Source: Chloroflexota bacterium (GTDB lineage: Bacteria > Chloroflexota > Anaerolineae > Aggregatilineales > Phototrophicaceae). From it: a DNA stretch of 64,000 nucleotides. A model generated the notes under the pieces. It was not told where the DNA came from. It saw only the letters and a list, made by a program, of their open reading frames with translations, and searched no databases. The stretch covers positions 1 through 64,000 of the forward strand of contig JACRPS010000005.1 of NCBI GenBank assembly GCA_016223085.1, in the 5' to 3' direction. The translations under genes and the position numbers were made by a program. Below, one piece after another: positions 1 through 9,081 of this stretch (positions are counted from its first letter, which is position 1; every line of letters begins with the position of its first letter).

Positions 1-85
1 CTGGTAGACCACCAGCTGGATAGGCCGGGGGTGGACGCGTGGCAACACGTGCAGCCGACCGGTACTAATGGTCGTGGGCTGTTGT
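1..85 (+). rRNA. 23S ribosomal RNA, 3' end (partial)
   Basis: The first 80 bases match the conserved 3' terminus of bacterial 23S rRNA, including GCTGGATAGGCCGGG and ACCGGTACTAAT, the latter near the 3' strand of the terminal helix. The gene runs off the left edge of the window. The exact 3' end is estimated. It is followed by an approximately 110-bp spacer and then 5S rRNA, the usual order of a bacterial rRNA operon. Confidence 0.93.
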
Positions 86-196
86 GAGTGTGTTACGGGG
101 AAGTAGGCACTTTCCCGCGTGGTACGAGCGCGAAACCGAAGCGTCACTTTGGCCTCAGACGGCAGCGCAGGAAGCGCAGCGAGAGAGCGCGTGTGT

Positions 197-314
197 GTTG
201 GTGGCACAGGCGGCGGGGGTCCACCCGGAACCATCCCGAACCCGGTCGTTAAGCCCGCCAGCGCGGATGGTACTGCCCTGGCAACGGGGTGGGAGAGTAC
301 GTCGCTGCCAACCA
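197..314 (+). rRNA. 5S ribosomal RNA
   Basis: The sequence carries the 5S hallmarks in order: CACCCGGAACCATCCCGAAC (loop B/C region), GTTAAGCCCGCCAGCG, GATGGTACTG, and GGGAGAGTACGTCGCTGCC near the 3' end. The 5' TTGGTGGCA and 3' TGCCAACCA pair imperfectly as helix I. Its length of about 118 nt is normal. The spacer from 86 to 196 contains a short GGGGAAG/CTTTCCC hairpin that could be a processing site. Ends are accurate to a few bases. Confidence 0.93.
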
Positions 315-452
315 CCCTCTCTCCTTCGCTTCCTTTTTGATTCCCTTACTAATCACTTTCCGAATCTCAAGCCCCGCTTAATAAACCTGATGTTATACTT
401 ATGCTAGAAATAACTTTGCCGCCTGATTTTGGCGCTATCAAAGGCGCAATTT

Positions 453-2186
453 ATGAAACAATACCACATACCTATTGCCAGTTTTCTTTGCCTAATCACT
501 TTGACAGTTGTTGTGATCGGCCTGTTTTTCTTACCGACTTCTGCAAATAGCTATCTCCAGACTTCTGCTTCAAGTACGCCTACCAGTCAGATTATCCTGC
601 AAACGACACTGCTACCGGCAGACCTGCGGCAGTCCAATGCTCGCTTCGGTTCATCGGTAGCTGTCAGCGCGGGTATGATTGTGGTTGGTCAACCAAATGC
701 TGCTGTTGGCCTGCCCAACCAGGGAGCGGCTCAAGTGTATGCAAAGAATGGCTCTGTCTGGAATCAGGTTGCCGAACTGACTGCGCCGGATGCGATCACA
801 GACCATTACTTTGGAACCGCAGTTGCGATTGATGGCAGCGTGATGGCCGTTGGCGCTTATGGTGATGATGATCGAGGCGCGGAAGCTGGCTCAGTTTATG
901 TTTACACCCGCCAGGGGCAATCGTGGCAACTGGAAACCAAGTTGACCGCGCCGGATGGCGCTGCTGGCGACCGTTTTGGCTTTTCGGTTGCCATCAGCGG
1001 TGATACGATCATCGTCGGCGCACCCATGAGAGATGGGGAGGGCTACAATAACCTCGGTATGGTTTATGTCTTCGTTCAGGACGGAGACAATTGGATGTTG
1101 CAACAGAAGTTATTGCCTTTCCCGATTATGAATGACCAGTGGTTTGGTTATGCCGTAGACATCTGGGGGGACCAGGTGGTGGTCGGCGAACCACAAATAT
1201 ACGGCGGAAAGGGAAGAATCAATATTTTTTCCCGATCTGGGAACACATGGTATTTCTATCAGTTTGAAGATTGGTCGAATGGGGCATTTCCAGATGGGGG
1301 AGGTTTCGGCCATTCGGTCTCGATTTATCACGATACTCTTGTGGTGGGAGTACCAGGTAGCATAGCCGCTGACTATGACGGCGTCTTCTACATTTATAAA
1401 TGGAATGGCAGTAGGTTTGATCGGGTATACGTTAGAACATATGGGGGGCATACGGGTCAATCAGTTGATCTCTATCGGGAGATCTCTCTCTTTGGCGCTC
1501 CTTATGCGACGGACATGCCCGACATAGAGAATAATCGGGGTGGTTTGGCAATTGTTGTTGTACCTCCCGATACCTTAGTGCTTATAGGATATGGGGAGTC
1601 AACCATCGAAGACGGCGCGCAGTTCGGATGGTCCGTTGCGCGTGATGGCAATGACATTGTTGTCGGCGCGCCGGGCGATGGCAGTACCAGCCTTGCCGGT
1701 GAAGGTGCTGTCTATGTCTATGAAATAAACGGGCCGCCGTGGGAGGCACCCTCACCCACGCCGGTCAATTTCTGGCCTACGGCAACCGTTTTCGTTGCAT
1801 CTCTGACACCTGAACACATCCCATCCTATACGCCAACACAGTATGTTTCGCCAACGCCATCGTTAACGCCGACCGCTACCAATACCCCTGTCACTCCGAC
1901 GACTTCGGCGGGTGCCCTCCCGCAGCGCAACTTCTTCACCGACCGCCGCCCGACCCTGACGTGGAATCCGGTCACATGGGCAGCCGGCTACGAAGTTGAA
2001 ATTGACGATGCGATTGATTTCCGTACGCTGATAGATGAAAAATCGGACATCGCCGCCGACACGCCGTTTTACCAGACACGCGAACTGGCCGACGGAACCT
2101 ATTACTGGCGCGTGAGGGCCAGGCGTAGTAACGGAACCTGGGGAGCCTGGAGCGCGGTCGAGATGTTTGTGGTGTCCGCGCCGTGA
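453..2186 (+). CDS. secreted seven-bladed FG-GAP beta-propeller protein
   Basis: This is a 577-residue exported protein. An N-terminal hydrophobic segment (IASFLCLITLTVVVIGLFFL) is a signal peptide or anchor. Seven FG-GAP-like motifs of the form FGxSVAxxGxxIVVGAP recur about every 55 residues (starting near residues 64, 118, 173, 229, 281, 333 and 389), as expected for a complete integrin-alpha-type propeller. A Pro/Thr-rich linker follows, then a fibronectin-like C-terminal domain (RRPTLTWNPV ... GTYYWRVRAR). The ATG at 453 is preferred over TTG at 429 because it starts directly before the signal peptide. The likely role is extracellular binding or adhesion; the ligand is unknown. It is alone on this strand between the 5S gene and a convergent transporter gene. 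Confidence 0.85.
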   Translation: MKQYHIPIASFLCLITLTVVVIGLFFLPTSANSYLQTSASSTPTSQIILQTTLLPADLRQSNARFGSSVAVSAGMIVVGQPNAAVGLPNQGAAQVYAKNGSVWNQVAELTAPDAITDHYFGTAVAIDGSVMAVGAYGDDDRGAEAGSVYVYTRQGQSWQLETKLTAPDGAAGDRFGFSVAISGDTIIVGAPMRDGEGYNNLGMVYVFVQDGDNWMLQQKLLPFPIMNDQWFGYAVDIWGDQVVVGEPQIYGGKGRINIFSRSGNTWYFYQFEDWSNGAFPDGGGFGHSVSIYHDTLVVGVPGSIAADYDGVFYIYKWNGSRFDRVYVRTYGGHTGQSVDLYREISLFGAPYATDMPDIENNRGGLAIVVVPPDTLVLIGYGESTIEDGAQFGWSVARDGNDIVVGAPGDGSTSLAGEGAVYVYEINGPPWEAPSPTPVNFWPTATVFVASLTPEHIPSYTPTQYVSPTPSLTPTATNTPVTPTTSAGALPQRNFFTDRRPTLTWNPVTWAAGYEVEIDDAIDFRTLIDEKSDIAADTPFYQTRELADGTYYWRVRARRSNGTWGAWSAVEMFVVSAP

Positions 2187-2188
2187 AG

Positions 2189-2216
2189 GTAGGGACACGA
2201 TATATCGTGTCCCTAC
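2189..2216. repeat. 28-bp perfect palindromic core repeat
   Basis: GTAGGGACACGATA is followed directly by its exact reverse complement. It lies between two convergent genes, 3 bp after one stop and 9 bp before the other, so it could end transcripts from both sides. Similar cores recur through the window at 26226, 41093 and 63065 and in GTAGGGGC versions elsewhere. Confidence 0.85.
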
Positions 2217-2225
2217 GGTTTTTGT

Positions 2226-3182
2226 TTATCCTTCTGCCTGCTGCGGCACCGGCACCACCGCGTGCCGCCGCGCCAGGCTGCTCAGGCGCACGTTCACCAC
2301 GCCGATGCCAGCTAAAATCAGCAGCGACCCCAGCAGCATCCGCGCGTCAATGACTTCGCCCAGCACCAGCGCGCCCAGCGTCACAGCGACCACCGGCACG
2401 ACATACGTCACCATCGTCGTGCGGGACGCGCCGAGGTGCGCGATGACGTAATAAAACAGCAGATAGGCGATAAAGGTGTTCAGGAAGCCCAGCATCAACC
2501 CGGACAGCAGCACGTCCGTGCTGAGCGCCGCATAACTGACCGGCGGGCGTTCGCCAAACAGCGGCAGGACAAACATCATCGCTATCGCGGCAACGGTTGC
2601 CGCCGTCATCGTCACGGTGGATACCACCACCGGCTCGATGTGGTACTTTTGCAGCGTCCGCCTGCTGTACGAGGCAAAGATGGCATAACACAGCGACGCC
2701 AGCACGATGGCGAGTTCGCCGGACAAATCCGCGCCCAGCAGATTGCCATCCTGAAAATCGCGGCTGGTCAGCACGATGATGCCGACAAACGCCAGCAGCA
2801 CGCCCGTCACCTTCAGCGGTGTCATACGTTCGTCGGCGAAGGCAAAGTGCGCGATCACCAGCGCGAACATCGGCGTGATCGCCTGAATAACGCTGGTCAC
2901 GCCGCTTTCCACCGTCTGTTCGCCCCAGGCCAGCAGCGTAAACGGCAGCGCCGTATTGCCCACGCCGATCACCGCCAGCGCCAGCAACGCCCGCCAGTCA
3001 GACGGGTAGCGCCGCCGCGTGAGCAGCAGCACCAGATTCATGCCCAGCGCGGCGATGCCCACGCGGGTGAACGTCACCTGTGCCGGGGGCATTTCCACCA
3101 CGCCGACACGCATCAGCAAAAACGACGATCCCCAGATCAGACCCAGCAACCAGAAGAATATCCAAGCTCTCTGCTTGTTCAC
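2226..3182 (-). CDS. EamA/DMT-family membrane transporter
   Basis: The 318-residue protein has about ten hydrophobic helices in two homologous halves. The first begins WIFFWLLGLIWGSSFLLMRV, the classic EamA start with the WG(S/T)SF motif, and the second begins LAIVLASLCYAIFASYSRR. Family members export amino acids and other small metabolites across the inner membrane; the substrate cannot be told from the sequence. Length is typical for the family. It is a single-gene unit that converges on the propeller gene. The opposite-strand frame from 2436 to 3353 is a shadow of this gene. Confidence 0.88.
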   Translation of the reverse strand: MNKQRAWIFFWLLGLIWGSSFLLMRVGVVEMPPAQVTFTRVGIAALGMNLVLLLTRRRYPSDWRALLALAVIGVGNTALPFTLLAWGEQTVESGVTSVIQAITPMFALVIAHFAFADERMTPLKVTGVLLAFVGIIVLTSRDFQDGNLLGADLSGELAIVLASLCYAIFASYSRRTLQKYHIEPVVVSTVTMTAATVAAIAMMFVLPLFGERPPVSYAALSTDVLLSGLMLGFLNTFIAYLLFYYVIAHLGASRTTMVTYVVPVVAVTLGALVLGEVIDARMLLGSLLILAGIGVVNVRLSSLARRHAVVPVPQQAEG

Positions 3183-3417
3183 GGTAACACCTCAATTCTC
3201 ACAGGGGGGCAGATACAATCACCAGCTTACCGGCAGGTACCGGCGCCAGCTACCGGATTCCTGCGGTCTTATTGCGAGGACTTCTCCCTGTCTCCGACAT
3301 ACCCGTTTAGCATAGGGGAAAGTTTGTTCGAGTGTCAATCCGCTCTGGACTGAATTGGATTTACGTGCCAACCGGAGCGAGGCCGGACCTCAAAAGCGGG
3401 GAATCGGTCAGCGGCGG
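3183..3417. other. intergenic stretch without a recognised element
   Basis: These 235 bases separate the EamA gene start from the end of the amidohydrolase gene. There is a short CCGGCAGGTACCGG-type inverted repeat near 3230. No tRNA, convincing terminator or conserved ORF was seen. A promoter for the EamA gene should lie here but no consensus boxes were clear. Confidence 0.4.
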
Positions 3418-4236
3418 CTACAATTCATATTCGCGGACCGCTTCGATTTCCTGCACGGCAGCGGGTCGCTGCGGCGGCAGGGCGCTGAAGGCCGCGCGGC
3501 GGGGCAAACGAATCTTCCGCAGCAGGCGGCAGATGTTCCCGCCGAGAATCAGGGCTTCCTGCGCCGGCGGCAGTTCCAGCGCGCGGATTTTGTACAGCTC
3601 GACGCCGGGATGAAGCCAAGGGCCGTCGCTGCCAAACAGCACCTTGCGCGCGCCCGCCCGTTCCACCGCCTGCACGATGTAATCAAAGCGGCGCACGCCG
3701 GACGTGTCGGCGTAGACGTTGGGATAGCGCACCAGTTGATCGCACACCATCTGCTGCGCTTTCCAGTCGTCGCCGAAGCTGCCCAGATGGGGGATGATAA
3801 AATCCACCTGCGGATAACGCGAGGCCAGCATTTCGACCACGTGCGCCCTGCCGATCACATCCACCAGCACCGGAATCCGAAAACGCGCCGCCACCTCGCA
3901 GATTTCGCGCCCCGGCAGGCCGTCCTTGCCATGAACCTTGATGCCCCGGAAGCGCCAGCGCAGCACCGCCCGTTCGACCATCGCCGCGATGCGACCGGCG
4001 TCGCGCTGCGCGTGGACAAAGGCGAAACCGATCAGTTCGCCGGGATGCCCGGCGACGATGCGCGCCACCTCGGCATTGGCGACCGCGTAATCGCTGTGGA
4101 ACGGCGCAAACACAACCGTCCGCCGGATGCCCACCGCCCGCGCCCGCCGGAGGTGCTGCTCCAGCGGGGCGTCGGTGTTCCAGGGGTCGGTCATGAGATC
4201 GCCCGAACCGGCGTGGCAGTGACAGTCAACAATCAC
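3418..4236 (-). CDS. amidohydrolase-2 family metal-dependent hydrolase
   Basis: The 272-residue protein is a TIM-barrel hydrolase of the amidohydrolase-2 type. The N-terminal metal site is DCHCH (H6, H8). Downstream are IKVHG, a barrel histidine in FIIPHLGSFG, and the catalytic aspartate in GSDGPW, all in the expected order. Such enzymes hydrolyse or decarboxylate small organic substrates; this one cannot be assigned. A GTG start lies three bases after the stop of the preceding gene, so translation is probably coupled. It is the last gene of the operon that starts at 10077, an odd partner for the putative effector genes upstream. Its reverse-strand frames are shadows. Confidence 0.8.
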   Translation of the reverse strand: MIVDCHCHAGSGDLMTDPWNTDAPLEQHLRRARAVGIRRTVVFAPFHSDYAVANAEVARIVAGHPGELIGFAFVHAQRDAGRIAAMVERAVLRWRFRGIKVHGKDGLPGREICEVAARFRIPVLVDVIGRAHVVEMLASRYPQVDFIIPHLGSFGDDWKAQQMVCDQLVRYPNVYADTSGVRRFDYIVQAVERAGARKVLFGSDGPWLHPGVELYKIRALELPPAQEALILGGNICRLLRKIRLPRRAAFSALPPQRPAAVQEIEAVREYEL

Positions 4237-4239
4237 GGC

Positions 4240-5031
4240 CTATTCGCTTTCGCGGATGTGTTTGATACCCAGCCGCCGGGCAATACCGGGGCGGGCGCGA
4301 TTGGTGCTGGCGTTTTCCAGCCGGAAGCGCCGGTGATCGTGGACGCCGGGCTGGCGGTGGCCGACATCAAAGCCGGGGATGCCACGCAGCCGGCGGCGGC
4401 TTCCGCCCGGCCCGCCGCCCCGTTTGCTGGCCGCCTGTTTGCCGCGCAGGATGCGTCGCAGCTTCTGTTCAAGCCACTGGCGCTGGTCGGCGCTCAGGCC
4501 GGGCCGGGCCAGCAGCGCCCGCAGCCGTTGTTCCCGCGGGCCCGGCTGCCGGACAGCCAGCAGCGGCGGTGCGGTCGGCTTGATGGTACGCTCCAGCCGC
4601 TTGAGTTCCTGACAAATCCAGCCCCGAACAAACGCAGGCTGCGACTTATCCTGCAGCAGCTTGCGCAGGAAAAGCTGGCGCTCGGTCTGGTAGCGACCGC
4701 CGTGCCCGCCGGTTTCCTGCAAAGCTGCCGGCGACACGTCCAGATAAAAGAACCGCAGCCGCAGCAGACGGCCATCCGGCGCGGCCAGGTGATAATGGCG
4801 CAGACCGAGCGGCTGATAGACGTGGTGGCGAACGCTGACCGGCGCTCCCCGGCGCCGGCTGAAGCGCCGCGCGGTGGCGTGGGCAGCCTGGCGTGCCGCC
4901 TGCCGCGAGACAAACCAGCGGTTGCGGCCCGGCGGCACTGCCCGGTTCAGCCGGCGAATGAGATGCCGCCGGCGCTGGCCGCTGGACAGCGTTTCAGCCA
5001 GCCATTCCTGATCGTGACAGGGGTCGTGCAT
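4240..5031 (-). CDS. basic protein with His-Me-finger (HNH-like) nuclease-type C-terminus
   Basis: The 263-residue protein is very rich in Arg, Gln and His. No N-terminal domain was recognised; it has no signal peptide or membrane helix. The last 50 residues contain GFDVGH (H225), then FRLENASTNR (N240, N244), a spacing seen in His-Me-finger/HNH nucleases used as C-terminal toxin domains, where an Asp/Gly-His is followed by paired asparagines. A strong AAAAGGAG Shine-Dalgarno precedes the ATG. It sits fifth in the 10077-3418 operon. The nuclease reading is an inference from a short motif; a nucleic-acid-binding or structural role is equally open. No obvious immunity gene is adjacent unless the amidohydrolase or an unrecognised neighbour serves that role. 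Confidence 0.6.
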   Translation of the reverse strand: MHDPCHDQEWLAETLSSGQRRRHLIRRLNRAVPPGRNRWFVSRQAARQAAHATARRFSRRRGAPVSVRHHVYQPLGLRHYHLAAPDGRLLRLRFFYLDVSPAALQETGGHGGRYQTERQLFLRKLLQDKSQPAFVRGWICQELKRLERTIKPTAPPLLAVRQPGPREQRLRALLARPGLSADQRQWLEQKLRRILRGKQAASKRGGGPGGSRRRLRGIPGFDVGHRQPGVHDHRRFRLENASTNRARPGIARRLGIKHIRESE

Positions 5032-5106
5032 GGCGTCTCTCCTTTTAACCGATGCCTGCTGCCTTCCTGATCGCGCCCGGTACGGCGAAACCAGGAAGGC
5101 GGCACG

Positions 5107-6243
5107 TTAGCCCAGTTCGCCCAACGCGGCGATCTCGGCCTCGCGGGCGCGGGCGGTGGGCGGAACGCGGTAGCCGACGCCGGGAATCACCCTCGGCTGT
5201 TCGGCCTGCAAGGATTGGGCGCTCATCAGCCATTCGTCGGCGTCGTCGGCGATCAGCGTCAGCAGCGCCTCGAACTCGGCGCGGCTGTTGTTCAGGATGT
5301 GATTCTGCCCCAGCCAGTGAATGACGGCGCGACCGCTGATCGCCATGCGGCTGCGCTCCGACGAGGGGATGTAAATCCGCCCCAGGTATCGCCGCTGCAC
5401 TTCCTCGATCACGTCCCAGGCGTTGTCCGCCCCGAACAGGTCGCGGATGTCTTCCGCCCCCAGGATGTAAAACGCTTCGTCCAGCAGTTGCAGCAGTTCG
5501 ACGCGCAGGACGTTGACGTGGCCGTAAGAGGCGTTCTTCAGGTTGTTGCGCAGGGCGAGACCGGCGCGCCGCACCTGGGCGATATTGGCGAAGCTGGGGT
5601 CGTTGGCATTGCTGCGCACAACCTCCGACACGCGCTTGTCGCGGAAGAACTTCGATACCTGCACCATGAAGTTGCTGAACAGCCCGTGAAACTTGCGGTT
5701 GGGCTGCGCGCCAGTCGGCGGCGGCGTCTGGGTGTAGCCGAACACACGGCGGTAAGCCTGCATCCGGTCGCGGGTGGTGTGGCGCAGCACTTCGCGGCGG
5801 TCGTACTGGTACAGGTGGTACGCGCCGTCACCGTCGGACAGGCGCACCGTGCCGGCCTTGAACAGTTCCTGTAACTTCAGCACGGCGGCGAACACACCCA
5901 CCATCTCGTGCTGGTAGATGTAATACAGGTCGCCGGTGGACAGGATGCGCGGCGTGTTAACCGTTTCGTCGTAGGGGCGCACCTGGTACGGCAGGCGCGT
6001 TTCTTCCAGACCCCGCGCCGCCTCGTCGCCCACGCCGATGAGCTGCGCCAGGCCGCCATCCGCCGGGCGCGGTATCCGCGCGTTTTCCAGCATCGCCGCC
6101 TCGAAGCGCGTTTCCAGTTCGTTGACGATCTGCTCGGCCATCGCCGGGTTGGCGATCAGGCGCGGCCCCAGGCGGTCAACCAACTGCTGCGCCAGCGCGG
6201 CGAACTGCTGTTCCTGATTCTGGATTCGTTCTGTAGTGGACAT
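5107..6243 (-). CDS. uncharacterised helical protein of the 10077-3418 operon
   Basis: I do not recognise this 378-residue protein. It is predicted to be mostly helical and soluble, beginning MSTTERIQNQEQQFAALAQQLVDRLG, with a central segment RRAGLALRNNLKNASYGHVNVLRVELLQLLDEAFYILGAEDIRDLFG. There is no signal peptide, transmembrane segment or repeated motif. AAGGAG lies nine bases before its ATG. It is fourth in the operon, 45 bp after the transthyretin-like gene, and is likely made with it. Confidence 0.75.
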   Translation of the reverse strand: MSTTERIQNQEQQFAALAQQLVDRLGPRLIANPAMAEQIVNELETRFEAAMLENARIPRPADGGLAQLIGVGDEAARGLEETRLPYQVRPYDETVNTPRILSTGDLYYIYQHEMVGVFAAVLKLQELFKAGTVRLSDGDGAYHLYQYDRREVLRHTTRDRMQAYRRVFGYTQTPPPTGAQPNRKFHGLFSNFMVQVSKFFRDKRVSEVVRSNANDPSFANIAQVRRAGLALRNNLKNASYGHVNVLRVELLQLLDEAFYILGAEDIRDLFGADNAWDVIEEVQRRYLGRIYIPSSERSRMAISGRAVIHWLGQNHILNNSRAEFEALLTLIADDADEWLMSAQSLQAEQPRVIPGVGYRVPPTARAREAEIAALGELG

Positions 6244-6288
6244 TCCAATTCTCCTTCCCGTTTTCGCAGGTTACGGTGATGGCGCCTG

Positions 6289-7704
6289 TCAGGCCAACCG
6301 GGCAGCGACCGCGCTTAAGTACTGGTTGAGTTCGGAAATGGCTTTCCGAACGCGCGGATGACGCAGGGGCGACGAAGCAGGTATGCGCCCGGCGGCAACT
6401 TCGTTGACGAGCGTCGCCAACTGCTGCGCCTCGCCCCGAAGCACCGGCAAGGTATCACGCACGCCGTCCTTGAGGATACGCGGCGCTTTGCTGCTGGCGA
6501 ACAGGCGTATCCAGTCGAACAGTTCCGCGACCGTGATCCGCTGGCCGTTGAGGGTCAGCGGCAGCACTTTCCGTTCGGCTTCGCCAACCGCGATGGCGTC
6601 CAGCGCGGCATACACCTCGTCAATGCTTTCGGTAACGACCGACAGCAGCCGTTCCAGGTGAGCCAGCCGGCCCCCCAGCGTGACTTCCTGCTGGTAGCTC
6701 AGCCACGCGCCCCGGATACCATCGAGGTACTGGCGCGCAATGCGGAAGTCGGTCAGCGCCCGTTCGTCTTCAATCGTCTGGACATTATTAGGCTTAAAGC
6801 CGAAGGCGTCCTCAATCGCTTGCAGATAGTCGTACAGGCGGCTGAAGCTGCCATCAATCCGCACCGGGCGCAGTTCGATACTGCTGCCCAGCGCGTGGAG
6901 CAGGTCATCGAGTTCGGTGAGAAAACTGGCGCGCGTGGAGTGGGTGAGGTCTTCGTCAGCATCCACGATGAGCGGGCGGAACGTACCTGCCCGCCGTTTT
7001 AGCTCACTGACTCCGCTATGCGCGTAGTGATAAAGGCTGGCCTGCCCGCCCGTGACCTCACCGCCCAGTTCAGTTTCAACCGAGTACGTCGGGGGTATCC
7101 AGCGCGGGATGCGGTTGCCTTCAACTTCCTCGAACGAAAACACCCGGTCAAGGGCGGATTGCAGGGAGCGCGCATCTTCGGTGCGGATACGCTTGCCAAG
7201 TACATCGCGGAAGGCATCGTCTACTGCCCCTTCGATGGCTGAGTCGGGTGAACGCCGCCCGCTGCCGTCGCCTTCGTATGCGGTCGGGGCATACGTGACC
7301 AGCGCGGCCAGCGAACCGCGTATGTCGTCATAGAACCGCCGCGTTTCGTCGTCAACCTGCGGCGGTTCGATCAGGTCTTCCGCTTTCACCTTGATGGTGA
7401 CATTGAAGCTATTCGCCTCGCCCTCCTGCTCCCAGCGGCCCTTCGGCCAGTGCGGGATTTCCCGCTGGCCGTTAAAAACGCGGAAATACACATCCGGGAT
7501 TTCCTGGTCGGCTGGTTCTACGTCCTGCCACCGCTGGCTGGCATCTATGGAAAAGGTTCCATCCCTGGCGACCAGCTCATCACCCAGACAATCATCCGGT
7601 TCAAAGTTGTCGCCGTCCCAGGCTTGCACACGCAGATTCAGTCCGCGAGGCTGGACTGGCACCTGTCCCAGTACCTCAACCGTTCCTGCTATCACCGTTT
7701 TCAT
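6289..7704 (-). CDS. transthyretin-like N-domain plus helical C-domain protein
   Basis: The protein of 471 residues starts MKTVIAGTVEVLGQ. The first 110 residues form a beta-rich domain with LGDELVARDGTFSI and DVYFRVFNGQREI, the pattern of transthyretin/peptidase-regulatory-like domains (L-G-x(3)-T/V-x-x-D-G-x-F-x-I) that decorate secreted or effector proteins. The remainder is helical with no family I can name. The ATG at 7704 is chosen because GGAGGGG lies just before it; a frame extending to 7806 overlaps the upstream gene and lacks a good site. It follows the metallopeptidase-like gene by 34 bp. Confidence 0.72.
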   Translation of the reverse strand: MKTVIAGTVEVLGQVPVQPRGLNLRVQAWDGDNFEPDDCLGDELVARDGTFSIDASQRWQDVEPADQEIPDVYFRVFNGQREIPHWPKGRWEQEGEANSFNVTIKVKAEDLIEPPQVDDETRRFYDDIRGSLAALVTYAPTAYEGDGSGRRSPDSAIEGAVDDAFRDVLGKRIRTEDARSLQSALDRVFSFEEVEGNRIPRWIPPTYSVETELGGEVTGGQASLYHYAHSGVSELKRRAGTFRPLIVDADEDLTHSTRASFLTELDDLLHALGSSIELRPVRIDGSFSRLYDYLQAIEDAFGFKPNNVQTIEDERALTDFRIARQYLDGIRGAWLSYQQEVTLGGRLAHLERLLSVVTESIDEVYAALDAIAVGEAERKVLPLTLNGQRITVAELFDWIRLFASSKAPRILKDGVRDTLPVLRGEAQQLATLVNEVAAGRIPASSPLRHPRVRKAISELNQYLSAVAARLA

Positions 7705-7738
7705 GGTTATACCCCTCCACCTGCTTCCAGATGGTTGT

Positions 7739-9046
7739 CTATCGTTGAACGAGAGCGCGGTAGAAATGCCGCGCGATGACCTCCGGCGCGGCCAGCCGGC
7801 GGTCAAACGCCAGCCGCACCGCGCCGATCAAAAACCGCGCCGGGATGATGCCGGGGTCGGTGCCCTGCGCCAGCCGCGCCGCCGCTTCCTCCGCCATCCG
7901 GTGATGGTCGGGGCGGAAGCGGGACACGTCCGCCAGCGCCCTGCCGCCCAACTGCGGGTACGGCTGGAAGCAGATCGTATCCACCACCACTTCGCAGGCG
8001 CGGGGAAAGCTGGCCAGCATGGCCGGCGGTATCCCGCCCAGCGATGGGTCCGGGTACAGCCGCCGCCACAACTGCTCGAAGGCGGCAGCCTGCGCCGGGA
8101 AATCCATGCGCCGCAGCAGTTCCAGGTTGATGAGCACCCGCAGGTACGACGTGGGATGCACCCCGGCGGGGTTAAACGCGGTCGTCGAAAACGGCGTGCG
8201 CGCCACCACGTCGAGCAGTGAGGCCACCACCGCCGGGCCGCTGAGCAGCAGCCCGCACAGGTCGGCCCAGATTTCCTTGTGCCAGCGCGCCCAGGTCGCC
8301 GCCACCGGCGCGGCCAGGCCCGCTTCCAGTAGCCGCCGGGATAGCCGGCGCGGCACGTCGTCCCACAATCCCAGATCGTGCTGAAGGTTGTGGCTGACTT
8401 CGTGCGGCACCGCGCCCAGCGTCCAGGGGTTCACCAGCCGGTGATAGGGCAGGCTGATGATCGGAAACGGGTTCATCTGCCGCCCCAGCCGGGAGAGCGC
8501 GATGCCGCGCCGGAAGGTCGCCGGGGTGAAGCCGGTTTCCATGTAGGAAAACGGCGCCGGCGACGGAATCGAGCGCGGCACGCCCAGCCCGACATAGATA
8601 CACTGGTAGGCATCAAGCGCGATGCGGTCGGCGGCCAGCAGCATGGGGGCGAACCGGGTTTGCCGCTGCCCGAACAGCTCCAGGTAAAACGCCCAGATTT
8701 TCTCGATCAGCTTCACCCGCCGTTCGGCGCGTTCGCTGTACAGCAGCAGCTTTTCCAGCGTTTGCGCCGTTGCCGGCAGGGACGCAGCCGCTACCGCCGC
8801 CAGCCGTTCGACCGTTCGCAGCAGCGGCGCTTGCAGCGTGTCCACCAGCCGGTTGGCCGCCGCGATATGCGCGGGCGAGGGGCTGCCGGCAGCCGTGCCA
8901 AACTCGTCGAGCCGGAACGGACGCAGGGCGTTGGCATTGCGGGCGGCATTGACCACCTGCGCCCGGATGAACCGGGCGGCAGCCGGCGCGTTTGCCTGGA
9001 GGGCGGGAGCAGTGGGCGCTTGATCGGACAGCAGCATGATTTTCAT
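7739..9046 (-). CDS. HEVSH-motif metallopeptidase-like protein
   Basis: The 435-residue protein has a zincin motif HEVSH at residues 215-219 (in WTLGAVPHEVSHNLQHDLG) and a downstream acidic residue E258 in HKEIWADLCGLLLSG. This HExxH ... ExxAD arrangement is that of gluzincin-type metallopeptidases, in which the second glutamate is the third zinc ligand. The first 150 residues are helical. No signal peptide is visible, so it probably acts in the cytoplasm or is exported by a special route. It is second in the operon, between the acidic modular protein and the transthyretin-like protein, and may process one of them. Confidence 0.75.
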   Translation of the reverse strand: MKIMLLSDQAPTAPALQANAPAAARFIRAQVVNAARNANALRPFRLDEFGTAAGSPSPAHIAAANRLVDTLQAPLLRTVERLAAVAAASLPATAQTLEKLLLYSERAERRVKLIEKIWAFYLELFGQRQTRFAPMLLAADRIALDAYQCIYVGLGVPRSIPSPAPFSYMETGFTPATFRRGIALSRLGRQMNPFPIISLPYHRLVNPWTLGAVPHEVSHNLQHDLGLWDDVPRRLSRRLLEAGLAAPVAATWARWHKEIWADLCGLLLSGPAVVASLLDVVARTPFSTTAFNPAGVHPTSYLRVLINLELLRRMDFPAQAAAFEQLWRRLYPDPSLGGIPPAMLASFPRACEVVVDTICFQPYPQLGGRALADVSRFRPDHHRMAEEAAARLAQGTDPGIIPARFLIGAVRLAFDRRLAAPEVIARHFYRALVQR

Positions 9047-9081
9047 CCCGTCGTTGGTGCAGTACGGCAGCGTATGTGTGA

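Noticed and set aside
84-407. Open frames across the rRNA region
   Set aside because: They run through the 23S/5S spacer and 5S rRNA and encode no recognisable protein.
3355-5070. 571-residue plus-strand frame
   Set aside because: It is the antisense shadow of the amidohydrolase and basic-protein genes, which have clear motifs and ribosome-binding sites on the minus strand.
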